From contig JAQMRL010000021.1 in assembly GCA_035578175.1 (NCBI GenBank), forward strand, positions 5,796,038 through 5,860,037: DNA of 64,000 nucleotides. Direction: 5' to 3'. Of the stretch, positions 46,018 through 57,068 are shown piece by piece. Origin of the DNA: Catonia carolina. Lineage: Eukaryota > Arthropoda > Insecta > Hemiptera > Achilidae. Within the stretch, counting starts at the first letter, position 1. Each line of letters starts with the position of its first letter. The translations under genes were made by a program, and so were the position numbers. A model generated the notes under the pieces. The model made no database searches. It had not been told where the DNA came from and saw nothing but the letters and a program-made list of their open reading frames with translations.

Positions 46018-46975
46018 AAAAATCTGGTGTGAAACACTCACACAACTTTCTCTTGCCGATGCAAATAATTAACAATAAACCTAACACTAGTAACGAAACA
46101 TTAGAAATAAACAAAAAACTAACCTCAATAAACATAACCTTATTTTAATCATGAGTGAAGAACGCAAAATAAAAAACCAACCTCACTTTGGCTAAAAAAT
46201 ACGGAAAATCACTCTTTCACGCTAAACTAAGCTCTTTAGAGCAAATTCTTTAAATAAAAGTTGTAGATCTTTTAATTTTCTATAAATTTGGTTTTATAAA
46301 CTTTTGTTGTAAAATGAGTACTAAGGCCGAAATGTTAAAAAAATCGATTTTTCACACGTTTTCGTGAGAAAAAACAGAAAATCGCTAATTACCGCTAAAC
46401 TAACCGTTACACAAAGTTGTAGGACTTCAAATTTTCTACAAATTTACTACTTTTCTACAAATTTCTACTTTTATTGTATAGCCTACATTTTTGAGCTGAA
46501 AAGCATAATAAAGCCGATATCTTAAAAAAACAATTTCTTTACGGGAAAATAGCCTCACCAAGAATTTCAGCAAACATGGCGCCTACCCTATCTTGTAATA
46601 AAAAATTTAGTAAACCAGGCGATTTTTAAAAAAATTGTAGTACCAGTTTTTGAAAAAATCGCAAAAAAGCGAAAAATTACACGAATAAACTACTACTTCC
46701 GGTTGACCGATTTTGATGAAAATGTTCGTGTCGGATCCGGTAGTGGGCTATGTAACTTAAGTTTCAAGTTTCAAGCTCGTACGATGTTTCGTTCTTGAGA
46801 TATTTAGTATACACACAAACACACACACGCAGACCAATCGCTAAAAACATATTGTTGTGTGGGTTGAGGTGGTCTGTTTAGGTGTACCTTCGGGTGAAGA
46901 GTGTATTTGTTAAAATCGACATGAAAACAACACTATCTTTCCTATATATTTATACAGGGCAAGAGAAAGTAAAAA
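46018..46975 (-). mobile_element. W element (HINE-like), complete
   Basis: Complete minus-strand copy directly following 45131-46017. TAGCCTA at 46479. A local duplication of TCTACAAATTTACTACTT-like sequence lies near 46430-46470. Confidence 0.9.
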
Positions 46976-47365
46976 ATTACAGTACAAAATACAGGAATAA
47001 ATTTAGAGGAAGAAACGTTTAAGATACTGTGGTAATGAAATAAAACGTTGCCGCAATTTCATACCTCATTAAACAAGAAACTCGCATAGAAACGTAATAA
47101 CTTACAGCATGATGGCAACGACAGACAATATTACAAGTTATAAAATAGTAGATACTTAGGAAGGAGAAACAAAGATAGATAAACGATTAAATAAGGAGAA
47201 AATTATCTGGGAAAACTGTAGAGTGAACACGACAAGTAACATGTACTACATATTTATGAAATACAGTAGCACTAAACAATGGCGAGGGGGGGGGGGTATG
47301 CCATTTTAATGGCAGATCTACGTAGCATGCTAATGATAACAAGAAATTACTTATACGGTGTAAAA
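46976..47365. other. Unassigned stretch
   Basis: No gene or repeat recognised. Confidence 0.5.
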
Positions 47366-48525
47366 TACGAGGCGTATTTTTAAAGTAAGTACCGTTTGAA
47401 AATAAAAAAAAAATAAAAGGAAATTTGCAAAAACTAATTTTATTTTCGGAATCTACATACTTTTATCTATTTTTCTACATAGTTTCCAAGTTTTTGTAAA
47501 CCCTTATCATATCGCACAACTAAATTTTGGAAACCTTCTTCATAAAAACTTGCCGCCTGCTGTGATAACCAAGAATTCACGGCCGTTTTCAAATCGTCGT
47601 CATCGTCATAACGGTTGCCGCCCAAGTGATGTTTCAGATGACGGAAGAGATGAAAGTTGCTCGGCGCAAGGTCAGGGTTGTAGGGTGGGTGGTCCAAAAC
47701 TTCCCAGCCAAAAGAGTCCAATGCAGCTCGGGTCTGAGCGGCAGTGTGAGGGCTTGCATTATCGTGCAGAAACAAAATTCCTTTTGTGAGCATGCCACGT
47801 CTCTTGTTTTGAATTGCTCTGCGCAGCTTCCTCAGGATTTGGCTGTAGGCTTCTGCATTTATTGTCGTTCCTCGTTCCATAAAGTCGACCAGCAAAACAC
47901 CATGCCTATCCCAAAACACGGACGCCATGATCTTGCGCTGTGACAAAGTCTGTTAGGCTTTGACCTTTACGGGAGAGTGCGTGTGTCTCCATTCCATGCT
48001 TTGTTGTTTCGATTCGGGAGTGAAATGCGAAATCCACGTTTCGTCTCCAGTTACGATCCGACTCAGGATGTCGTCACCATTTTCGTCATAACGTGTCAGA
48101 AAATTCAAGGAACTCTCGAGTCTTTTGTGTTTGTGCTCCTCCGTCAGGAGTTTAGGGACCCAACGCGAGCACAGTTTCTTAAAGTTTAATTTTTCATTAA
48201 CAATTTTGTAAATCACAGACCTCGAAACGTCGGGAAATTCGTCATCTGAAACATCACTTGGGCGGCAACCGTTATGACGATGACGACGATTTGAAAACGG
48301 CCGTGAATTCTTGGTTATCACAGCAGGCGGCAAGTTTTTATGAAGAAGGTTTCCAAAATTTAGTTGTGCGATATGATAAGGGTTTACAAAAACTTAGAAA
48401 CTATGTAGAAAAATAGATAAAAGTAGGGGCCTATGTAGATTCCGAAAATAAAATTAGTTTTTGCAAATTTCCTTTTATTTTTATTTTATTTTCAAACGGT
48501 ACTTACTTTAAAAATACGCCTCGTA
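47366..48525 (-). mobile_element. Fold-back DD34D mariner (two 3' ends)
   Basis: 1156 bp between TA and TA. The left arm (47368-47642) and right arm (48241-48523) are inverted copies of the transposon 3' end, including the last ~60 transposase codons. The 5' end and N-terminal coding part are missing. Ends CGAGGCGTATTTTTAAAG. Confidence 0.9.
47467..48240 (-). pseudogene. DD34D mariner transposase, catalytic half
   Basis: Minus strand, one frame broken by a TAA at 47953-47955. Visible are the end of the DNA-binding domain (V-S-R-S-V-I-Y-K-I-V-N-E-K-L), W-V-P-K-L-L, the first catalytic motif V-T-G-D-E-T-W-I and the second L-H-D-N-A-S-P-H. The third reads H-P-P-Y-N-P-D-L-A-P-S-N-F-H-L-F, where Asn replaces the catalytic Asp 34 residues after the second. 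The C-terminus ends N-Y-V-E-K. The frame upstream of 48240 reads into the inverted arm and is not transposase. Confidence 0.88.
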
Positions 48526-48788
48526 CATTTACGATACTGTATTTTGTATTTGAATATTTACTTACATGCAAGAATTATAAAACAGAAAACACGGATGGAC
48601 AAGTAAGTGTTTATAACATACACTAGTTTACAAAAGAACACTATCGATTTTTTCCCTAAACGGAGTGTTAAATTATTATTTGCACTTGATCTGTTAATTC
48701 CGGGGCTACAAAAAATAGTTGTGTTTCCTCACACATGGCCACCCAATTATATGACTGAACCATTAAAAATAGAATGAGTAGAGATGCA
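48526..48788. other. Unassigned stretch
   Basis: No gene or repeat recognised. Confidence 0.5.
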
Positions 48789-49805
48789 AAGTCAAGCGTT
48801 TCTTAGTTTGCTCCTAATGTAAACAAATAATGACGTCACTGAGCATGCGCATTGTATTAAAATGAGTACACTCTGATTAAAAAGTAACAACAAAATACTT
48901 TCAAAAGTATTTAAATACAGAATACCTACTTTTAAAAGTATTTTTATAAATGAAATTGTTAGGCCTACATCATATCATGACTGATGTTTTAAATACTTTA
49001 AGCACTTTTAATTCAAAAATCTGGTGTGAAACACTCACACAACTTTCTCTTGCCAATGCAAATAATTTACAATATAATTTAACATTAGTAATAAAATATT
49101 AGAAATAAACCAAAAACTAACCTCAATAAACATAACCTTATTTTAATCAGGAGTGAAACACTTAAAATGAAAATCAACCTCAGTCTGGCTTAAAAATACG
49201 GAAAATCACTATTTCACGCTAAACTAGGCTCTGTAGAGAAAAATACGTTAAATAAAAGTTGTAGATCTTTAAATTTCCTATAAATTTGGTTATATACACT
49301 TTTGTCGTAAAATGCATACTAAGGCCAAAATCTTTAAAAAATCGATTTTTCACACGTTTTCGTGAGAAAAAATCAGAAAATCGCTAATTACTGCTAAACT
49401 AAGCGTCATACAAAAAAATGTTTGAAACAGAAGTTGTAGGTTTTTAAATTCTCTACAACTTTTATTATATAAGTTTTTGCGCTAAAATTTATATTAAAGC
49501 CGTAATCTTAAAAAAACAACGTTTTTACGTGAAAACAGCCTCACCGAGAATTTCAGCAAACATGGCGCCTACCCTATCTTGTAGAGAATAAAAAATTGAG
49601 TAAAATAGGCGATTTTAAAAAAAATCGTAGGACCAGTTTTTGAGAAAATCGCAAAAAACTGAAAAATTATACGAATAAACTACTACTTCCGGTTGACCGA
49701 TTTTGATGAAAATGTTCGTGTCGCGTCCGGTAGTGGTATGTAACTTAAGTTTCAAGTTTCAAGTTCGTAAGATGTTCCGTTCTTGAGATATTCTGTTCAC
49801 ACACA

Positions 49806-49850
<45 letters not shown>

Positions 49851-50103
49851 CAATCGCTAAAAACATGTTTTTTGGGTTCAGGGGGTCTGAAAACGTATAG
49901 ATCCGGTGAAAACTCGATTTCGAAAAATCGACATGAAAACAATACTTTCCTTCCTATATATTCATATAGGCAAGAGAAAGTAAAAAGTAGTTAACTTAAT
50001 AGGAATGCGACGTCCATAAAGTCGCGGACTCTAGTGTGCACCCTGTAGTAGCTGGCTTTGGTTTGTTTACAGTAGGAGCAAACTAACAACGGCTCAACTG
50101 TAG
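48789..50103 (-). mobile_element. MITE E, copy 3, with W inside
   Basis: Reverse copy of MITE E. Ends TTCTTAGTTTGCTCCTAATG (left) and GTTTACAGTAGGAGCAAACT (right). W occupies 49013-49987, at the same internal site as in copy 2. Confidence 0.85.
49013..49987 (-). mobile_element. W element (HINE-like), complete
   Basis: Complete minus-strand copy; (CA)n at 49799-49847. Confidence 0.92.
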
Positions 50104-50161
50104 AAGACACTTGTCAGAGGAGTTATCTGCTACGAGAGTAAACAGACCTTGCTAACAAAAA

Positions 50162-51100
50162 TATGAGGTATGGCTTTTAAATAACGGGACTGACGTTGTA
50201 AAACCATTTATTTTAATTTTATATATAATCACTTTTGTCACCTTCAGTAAAATACACTCTTTCTCTATCCCTACAACGCTCCATGCAAATTTTCCATCGT
50301 TGGAAACAGTGCTGGAAGTCATCTTCTGTCACCTCCTTCAGGACACATACCGCTTTCTCTTTTACAGCTTCCACAGACTCATATTTTGTCCCTTTTAAAG
50401 CAGATTCACCTTAGGGAACAGGTAGAAGTCACATGGTACAATATCTGGTGAATCAGGTGGATGTTTTAACAGAGATGTTGTACTTGGCTAGGAACCTCTT
50501 GACAGATAACGCAGAATAAGCTTGCGCATTGTCTTGGTGGAGAACCCATGATTTGTCCTTCCACGTTCGGGGCGTTTTTTCCTTACTCTTTGACGTAGTT
50601 TAGAAAGTACCTCAAGGTAGTAATATTGATTAATTGTTTGATCTTCAGAAACCCAGTGAAGGTACACAATCCCATGAATATCAAAAAAGACAATTATTAT
50701 TGCTTTAAATTTTGACTTGCTCATTCGAGCTTTTTTGGCTCTCGGTGAAGTTCGGCTCTTCCAGCGCATGGATTGGCGCTTCGTTTCCGGATTATAAGTA
50801 AAAAAACCACGTTTTATCACATGTTATTATCTTCTACCTGTTCCCTAAGGTGAAATCTGCATTAAAAGGGACAAGATTTGAGTCTGTGGAAGCTGTGAAA
50901 GAGAAAGCGGCACGTGTCTTGAAAGAGCTGACAGAAGATGACTTTCAGCAATGTTTCCAACAATGGAAAATTTGCATGGAGCGTTGTAGGGATAGAGAAG
51001 GAGTGTATTTTACTGAAGGTGACAAAAGTGATTATATATATAAAATAAAAATAAAATGTTTTACAACCTCAGTCTCGTTATTTAATAGCCACACCTCGTA
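50162..51100 (-). mobile_element. Fold-back DD34D mariner, second lineage (two 3' ends)
   Basis: TA-flanked. Left arm 50164-50428 and right arm 50831-51098 are inverted copies of the 3' terminal region. Right end (complement) CGAGGTGTGGCTATTAAATA. The unique centre, 50429-50830, holds only a middle slice of the transposase. Same design as the 47-kb element but a different mariner lineage. Confidence 0.88.
50488..50820 (-). pseudogene. Mariner transposase, central slice
   Basis: Minus strand: Y-N-P-E-T-K-R-Q-S-M-R-W-K-S, then K-A-R-M-S-K-S-K-F-K, then D-I-H-G-I-V-Y-L-H-W-V and R-V-R-K-K-R-P-E. These are hallmark mariner blocks between the first and second catalytic Asp. It frameshifts before the second Asp. 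The two arms each encode the C-terminal K-S-A-L-K-G-T-R-F-E-S-V block, once per strand. Confidence 0.85.
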
Positions 51101-51238
51101 ATGGCATTCGACTGGTGTTAAAAAGTAGATAGAGAAATCACTAATAGTTTTTTCCTTCAGTCAAAGGTAAGCCTTTTTAAAAGTGGCCAAAAAATGGCCA
51201 CCAGCCGTGAGACGAGTAGTATCATGAAAGGAATGTTT

Positions 51239-52158
51239 ACTTTCTCTTGCCTGTATGAACATATAGGAAAGAAAGTATTGTATCCAATCTTCACTGGATA
51301 TACACGTTTTCAGACCCCCTGAACGCAAAAAACTTGTTTTAAGGGATTGGTCTGTGTGTGTGTGTGCGTGTGTGTGTGTGTGAACAGAATCTCTCGAGCG
51401 GAACATCGTACGAACTTGAAACTTAAGTTAGGTATTACTACCGGACCCGACACGATTATTTTCATCAAAATACGTCAACCGGAGGTCGTAGTTTATTCGT
51501 GTAATTTTTCACTTTTTTGCGATTTTCTGAGAAACGGCTCAAACGATTTTTTAAAAATCGCCTCATTTACTCAATTTGTTATGCTTTACAAGATAGGGTA
51601 GGCGCCATGTCTAATTAAAATTATGGATCTGTTTTCACGTAAAAAAATTGGTTTTTTAAGAATGCGGCTTTAATATGCATTTCAGCGCAAAAATGTAGCC
51701 TATACAATAAAAACTGTAGAGAATTTAATATCCTACAACTTTTATTTCTAACATTTTTTTTTGTATAAGGTTTAGTTTAGCGGTAGACTAATTAGCGATT
51801 TTCTGTTTTTTTCTCACGAAAACGTGTGAAAAATCGATTTTTTTTTTTAGATTTCGGCCTTAGTATGCATTTTACGGCAAAAAAGTATTATAATCAAATT
51901 TATAGGAAATTAAAACATCTACAACTTTTATTTAAACCATTTTTCTCTACAGAGCCTAATTTAGCGAGAAAAGAGTGATTTTCCGTATTTTAAAGCCAAA
52001 CTGAGGTTGATTTTCATTTTGTGTCTTTCACTCACGATTAAAATTAGGTTATGTTTATTGAGGTTAATTTTTTTGTTCATTTCTAATGTTTTATTACTAA
52101 TGTTAGCTTATATTTTCAATGGCAAGAGAAAGCTGCGTGTGTTTCACACCAGACTTTT
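51239..52158 (+). mobile_element. W element (HINE-like), diverged complete
   Basis: Plus-strand copy. The hairpin carries a G-T wobble (CCTGTAT/ATATAGG), so pairing is kept. TAGCCTA at 51696 and TAGACTA at 51784. The 3' stem-loop is altered (GCGTGTGTTTCACACC). Confidence 0.88.
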
Positions 52159-52178
52159 TTATGTTGAAGGTATTTTTA

Positions 52179-52308
52179 CTTTCTCTTGCCTATATGAATA
52201 TATAGAAAGAAAAGCATTGTTTTCATGTCGATTTTTCAAAATCGAGTTTTCACCGGATCTATACGTTTTCAGACCTCCTGAACATAAAAAACATGTTTTT
52301 AGCGATTG

Positions 52309-52344
<36 letters not shown>

Positions 52345-52854
52345 AGGATATTTCAAGAACGGAACGACGTACGAACTTGAAACTTAAAACTTAAGTATGC
52401 TATTTAACGCAAAAATTTATATAATAAAAATTGTACAACTTTTATTTCAAACATTGTTTTATATAACGCTTAGTTTAGCAGTAATTAGCGATTTTCTGTT
52501 TTTTTCTCACGAAAACGTGAGAAAAATCGATTTTTTTAAGATTTCGGCCTTAGTATGCATTTTATAACAAAAGTGTATATAATAAATTTTATAGGAAATT
52601 AAAAGATCTAAAACTTTTATTTTGAGCATTTTTCTCTACAGAGCCTAGTTTAGCGTGAAAGAGTGATTTTCCGTATTTTTAAGGCAAACTGAGATCGATT
52701 TTCATTTTTCGTCTTTCATATATGATTAAAATTAGGTTATGTTTATTAAGGTTAGTTTTTTATTTTTAATGTTTTATTACTAATTTTAGGTTTATTGTTT
52801 ATTATTTGCATTGGCAACAGAAAGTTATGTGACTGTTTCACACCAGATTTTTTT
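52179..52854 (+). mobile_element. W element with internal deletion
   Basis: Plus-strand copy, intact ends, about 290 bp deleted just after the microsatellite block (junction near 52397). It follows the previous copy in the same orientation after ~20 bp. Confidence 0.9.
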
Positions 52855-52925
52855 AAATTAAAATAATATTTGTAACACTTACAGCTTATTTGCAAAACCA
52901 GGGTCAACGGCCGAATAATTAAATA

Positions 52926-53794
52926 AAAATCTGGTGTGAAACACTCACACAAAACCTCAAAAACATAACCTTATTTTAATCATGAGTGAATGACGCAAAA
53001 TGACAATCGAACTCAGTTTGGCTTAAAAATACGGAAAATCACGCTTTCACGCTAAACTAGGCTCTGTAGAGAAAAATGCTCTAAACAAAAGTTGTAGATC
53101 TTTTAATTTTCTATATCTTTTATTATATACACTTTTGTCGTAAAATGCATACTAAGACCGAAATGTATAAAAATCGATTTTTCTCACGTTTTCGTGAGAA
53201 AAAAAACAGAAAATCGAAAATTACCGCTAAACTAAGCGTTATACAAAAAAAATGTTTGAAACAGAAGTTGTAGGTTTTTAAATTCTCTACAACTTTTATT
53301 ATATAAGTTTTTGCGCTAAAATTTATATTAAAGCCGTAATCTTAAAAAAACAACGTTTTTACGTGAAAACAGCCTCACCGAGAATTTCAGCAAACATGGC
53401 GCCTACCCTATCTTGTAGAGAATAAAAAATTGAGTAAAATAGGCGATTTTAAAAAAAATCGTAGGACCAGTTTTTGAGAAAATCGCAAAAAACTGAAAAA
53501 TTATACGAATAAACTACTACTTCCGGTTGACCGATTTTGATGAAAATGTTCGTGTCGCGTCCGGTAGTGGTATGTAACTTAAGTTTCAAGTTTCAAGTTC
53601 GTACGATGTTCCGTTCTTGAGATATTCTGTTCACACACAGACACACACACACACAGACCAATCGCTAAAAACATGTTTTTTGGGTTCAGGGGGTCTGAAA
53701 ACGTATAGATCCGGTGAAAACTCGATTTCGAAAAATCGACATGAAAACAATACTTTCCTTCCTATATATTCATATAGGCAAGAGAAAGTAAAAA
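52926..53794 (-). mobile_element. W element, small deletion behind the stem-loop
   Basis: Minus-strand copy facing the previous one 3' to 3' across ~70 bp. About 80 bp including the 3' 13-mer are missing (ACACTCACAC joined to AAAACCTC). Confidence 0.9.
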
Positions 53795-54330
53795 TCTGCA
53801 TCGTAATTAACTTATACCGACAATCTATAGTTCAGTTTCCATTATTTCGTGAGACAAGTAAATTAAACGGACGGTGTTGTATTTTTAATTAAAACATTTA
53901 ACGGTAGTTAAAAATCACCACTACAGCGCCTTATAACGTCACTAGCTAACAAGACGTAAAAATAGTCATCTTGTGTCCAAAAACTAAGTTATTTTTAAGA
54001 AACTTTAAAGAAAAATAGAAAAACAAACATTTTAAGTTAATGGAATAGAAAAGTTTTATCAGCAACGTTTGTTACTGTTTTTCTAAACTTAAATGTAAGT
54101 AATTAATCAGCAATCAAAGTTAAAGTATAATGTCTTTTACTTTATAAACTTTTCGAATACAATATTAACAGTTAGTTTTTAGAAAGTTCAAATTCATTCG
54201 TTAAAGAATATTAAAGATTGTTAGGTAGTTCGCTTTCAATCTCTTAAACAGCGGTCTGAAATAAGTTTCAGGGTTTATTTTATTTATTTAGGCATACAGC
54301 GTGTTATTTCTATCCACTGACCTAATAACA
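53795..54330. other. Unassigned AT-rich stretch
   Basis: No gene or repeat recognised. Confidence 0.5.
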
Positions 54331-55253
54331 AAAAATCTGGTGTGAAACACTCACACAACTTTCCCTTGCCAATGCAAATAATTAACAATAAACCTAAACT
54401 TAATTAATAAAACGTTAGAAATAAACAAAAAACCACCCTCATTAAACATAACCTTATTTTAATCATGAGTGAGAAGCAAAACGAAAATCAACCTCAGTTT
54501 GGCTTAAAAATACGGAAAATAACTCTTTCACGCTAAACTAGGCTCTGTAGAGAAAAATGCTTAAAATAAAAATTGTAGATCTTTAATTTCCTACAAATTT
54601 GATTATATATACTTTTTTCGTAAAATGCATTCTAAGGCCGAAATCTTAAATAAGCGATTTTTCACACGTTTTCGTGAGAAAAAACAGAAAATTGCTAATT
54701 ACTGCTAAACTAAGCGTTATTTTAAAAAAATGTTTGAAATAAAAGTAGTAGAAGTTTAAATTCTCTACAACTTTAATTTACATTTTTGCGGTAAAATGCA
54801 TATTAAAGCCGTAGTCTTAAAAAAAACAACGTTTTTACGCGAAAACAGCCTCACCAAGAATTTCAGCAAATATGACGCCTACCCTATCTAGGAGAGAATA
54901 AAAAACTGAGTAAACCAGGCGATTTAAAAAAAATCGTAGGACCAGTTTTTGAGAAAATCGCAAAAAAGTGAAAAATTACACGAATAAACTACTACTTCCG
55001 GTAGACCGATTTTGAAGAAAATGTTCGTGCCGTGTCCGGTAGTGTTGTGTAACTTAAGTTTCAAGTTTCAAGTTCGTACGATGTTCCGTTCTTGAGATAT
55101 TCTGTTCACACACACAGACCAATCGCAAAAACATGTTTTTTGGGTCAGGGGGTCTGAAAACGTGTAGATCCGGTGAAGAGTGTATTTGTTAAAATCGACA
55201 TGAAAACAATACTTTCCTTCCTATATATTCATATAGGCAAGAGAAAGTAAAAA
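54331..55253 (-). mobile_element. W element (HINE-like), complete
   Basis: Complete minus-strand copy with a minimal microsatellite (CACACACACAG). Confidence 0.92.
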
Positions 55254-55687
55254 TAAAAAAGAACACATATTTCTGAATTGAAGTACATACATATCAAGAA
55301 ATAAAAACATACTTGCATCGAGTTATTATTTTACTAAAACTTTCAACAGAAATGAGACATCTGACACGAAATCATAAAAGTTTTAGTTCACGCATAATAA
55401 AGAGTTTCGGCAAACAAAGTTGTCTTACTTTGAAGTTGAAACAAAGTCGGAAATATGCCTTGCATACCAATTTACTAATTAGCAAATTTAATTCTATTTG
55501 TTTATTGCAAACATGTAGTACGAACTGTAACGGTTCAAATCTTATAAAACACAGATGCTAGGAAAAAGAATTTTAGGTAAATAAACTCATGCATTGTTGC
55601 ATCACTTAAAACAATTTTTTTAATACAATTTCATACACTCAATTCATGGTTTATTCAGTAAAATTTTAATTTAACATGAGTTTGTTT
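55254..55687. other. Unassigned stretch
   Basis: An 82-codon frame (55313-55561) has no recognisable domain; likely chance. Confidence 0.45.
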
Positions 55688-55722
55688 TAACCCACCGGGT
55701 TGGTCCGGTGGTAAAGTTGTTT
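55688..55722 (+). repeat. SINE S2 head fragment
   Basis: CCACCGGGTTGGTCCGGTGG plus GTAAAGTTG matches the tRNA-derived head of S2; a W fold-back follows directly. Confidence 0.55.
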
Positions 55723-55725
55723 TTT

Positions 55726-56463
55726 ACTTTCTCTTGCCTACATGAATATTTAGGAACGAAAGTATTGTTTTCATGGCGATTTTAACAAATCAAGTTTTCA
55801 CCGGATCTACACGTTTTCAGACCCCATGAATCCAAAAAAAACGTGTTTTTTAGCGATTGGTCTGTGTTTGTGAACAGAATATCTCAAGAACGGAACATCG
55901 TACGAACTTGACACGAACATTTTCATCAAAATCGGTCAACCGGAAGTAGTAGTTTATTCGTTTAATTTTTCAATTTTTTGCGATTTTCTCAAAAACTAAT
56001 CCTACGATTTTTTTTAAAATCGCCAAGTTTACTAAATTTGTTATGCTCTACAATATAAGCCTATCTTGTAGAGCATAAAAAATTTAGTAAACCAGGCGAT
56101 TTTAAAAAAAAATCGTATGACCAGTTTTTGAGAAAATCGCAAAAAGTGAAAAATTACACGAAGAAACTACTACTTCCGGTTGACCGATTTTGATGAAAAT
56201 GTTCGTGTCGCGTCCGGTAGTGGTATGTATCTTAAGTTTCAAGTTCGTACGATGTTTCGTTCTTGAGATATTCTGTTCACACACACACACACACACACAC
56301 GCACACACACACACACACACACACAGACCAATCGCTAAAAACATGTTTTTTGGGTTCAGGAGGTCTGAAAACGTGTAGATCAGGTGAAAACTCGATTTCT
56401 TAAAATCGACATGAAAACAATACTTTCCTTCCTATACATTCATATAGGCTAGAGAAAGTAAAA
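55726..56463. mobile_element. Fold-back W element (two 5' ends)
   Basis: A plus-strand W 5' third (55726-56060) is joined head-on to a minus-strand W 5' third (56061-56463) at GCTCTACAATATAAGCC / TATCTTGTAGAGC. Both outer ends are W 5' termini and no 3' end is present. Only the minus arm has an expanded (CA)n (56274-56324). Confidence 0.88.
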
Positions 56464-56518
56464 ATTACGAGAACAAAGTCTACCCAAGACTACCCTCATA
56501 CATGGCGTCTACCCTATC

Positions 56519-57036
56519 ATGTAGAGCAGGGGTTCTCAACCTTTCAGGCTCTGTGCCTCCCTTAGTAGACGTGACTTTTCGTCACGCCTCCCCTGTACTA
56601 TTACCCTCTTATATGGTGAACACAAGTACTTAGTAGAATTTCAATTTGTAACTATAGCGAGTTTAGTGATGGGATAAAGGTTAGACTTGCAGGTAATACA
56701 ATTAAATATTTGATAAATTTTTACAAAATTTTTAATACTACCTTCAATACATTTTCGAACATACAGTCAAATCACAGAACCAAAAAACTTAATATAATTG
56801 TTTACGAAATCATCAAACACTAACATTGAATGTTTTGCAATAAAATAATGGTGTTTGAAATATAAAGGCAGAAACTAACCTTGGTTAATCATAGCTTTTT
56901 TTACTTTCTCTTGCCTATATGAATATATAGGAAGGAAAGTATTGTTTTCATGTCGATTTTAAGAAATCGAGTTTTCACCGGATCTATACGTTTTCAGACC
57001 CCCTGAACCCAAAAAACATGTTTTTAGCAATTGGTC

Positions 57037-57068
<32 letters not shown>

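Noticed and set aside
47953..48333. Extending the 47-kb mariner transposase to an ATG at 48333
   Set aside because: The first ~30 codons are the antisense of the transposon's own C-terminal region, from the inverted arm, not the true N-terminus.
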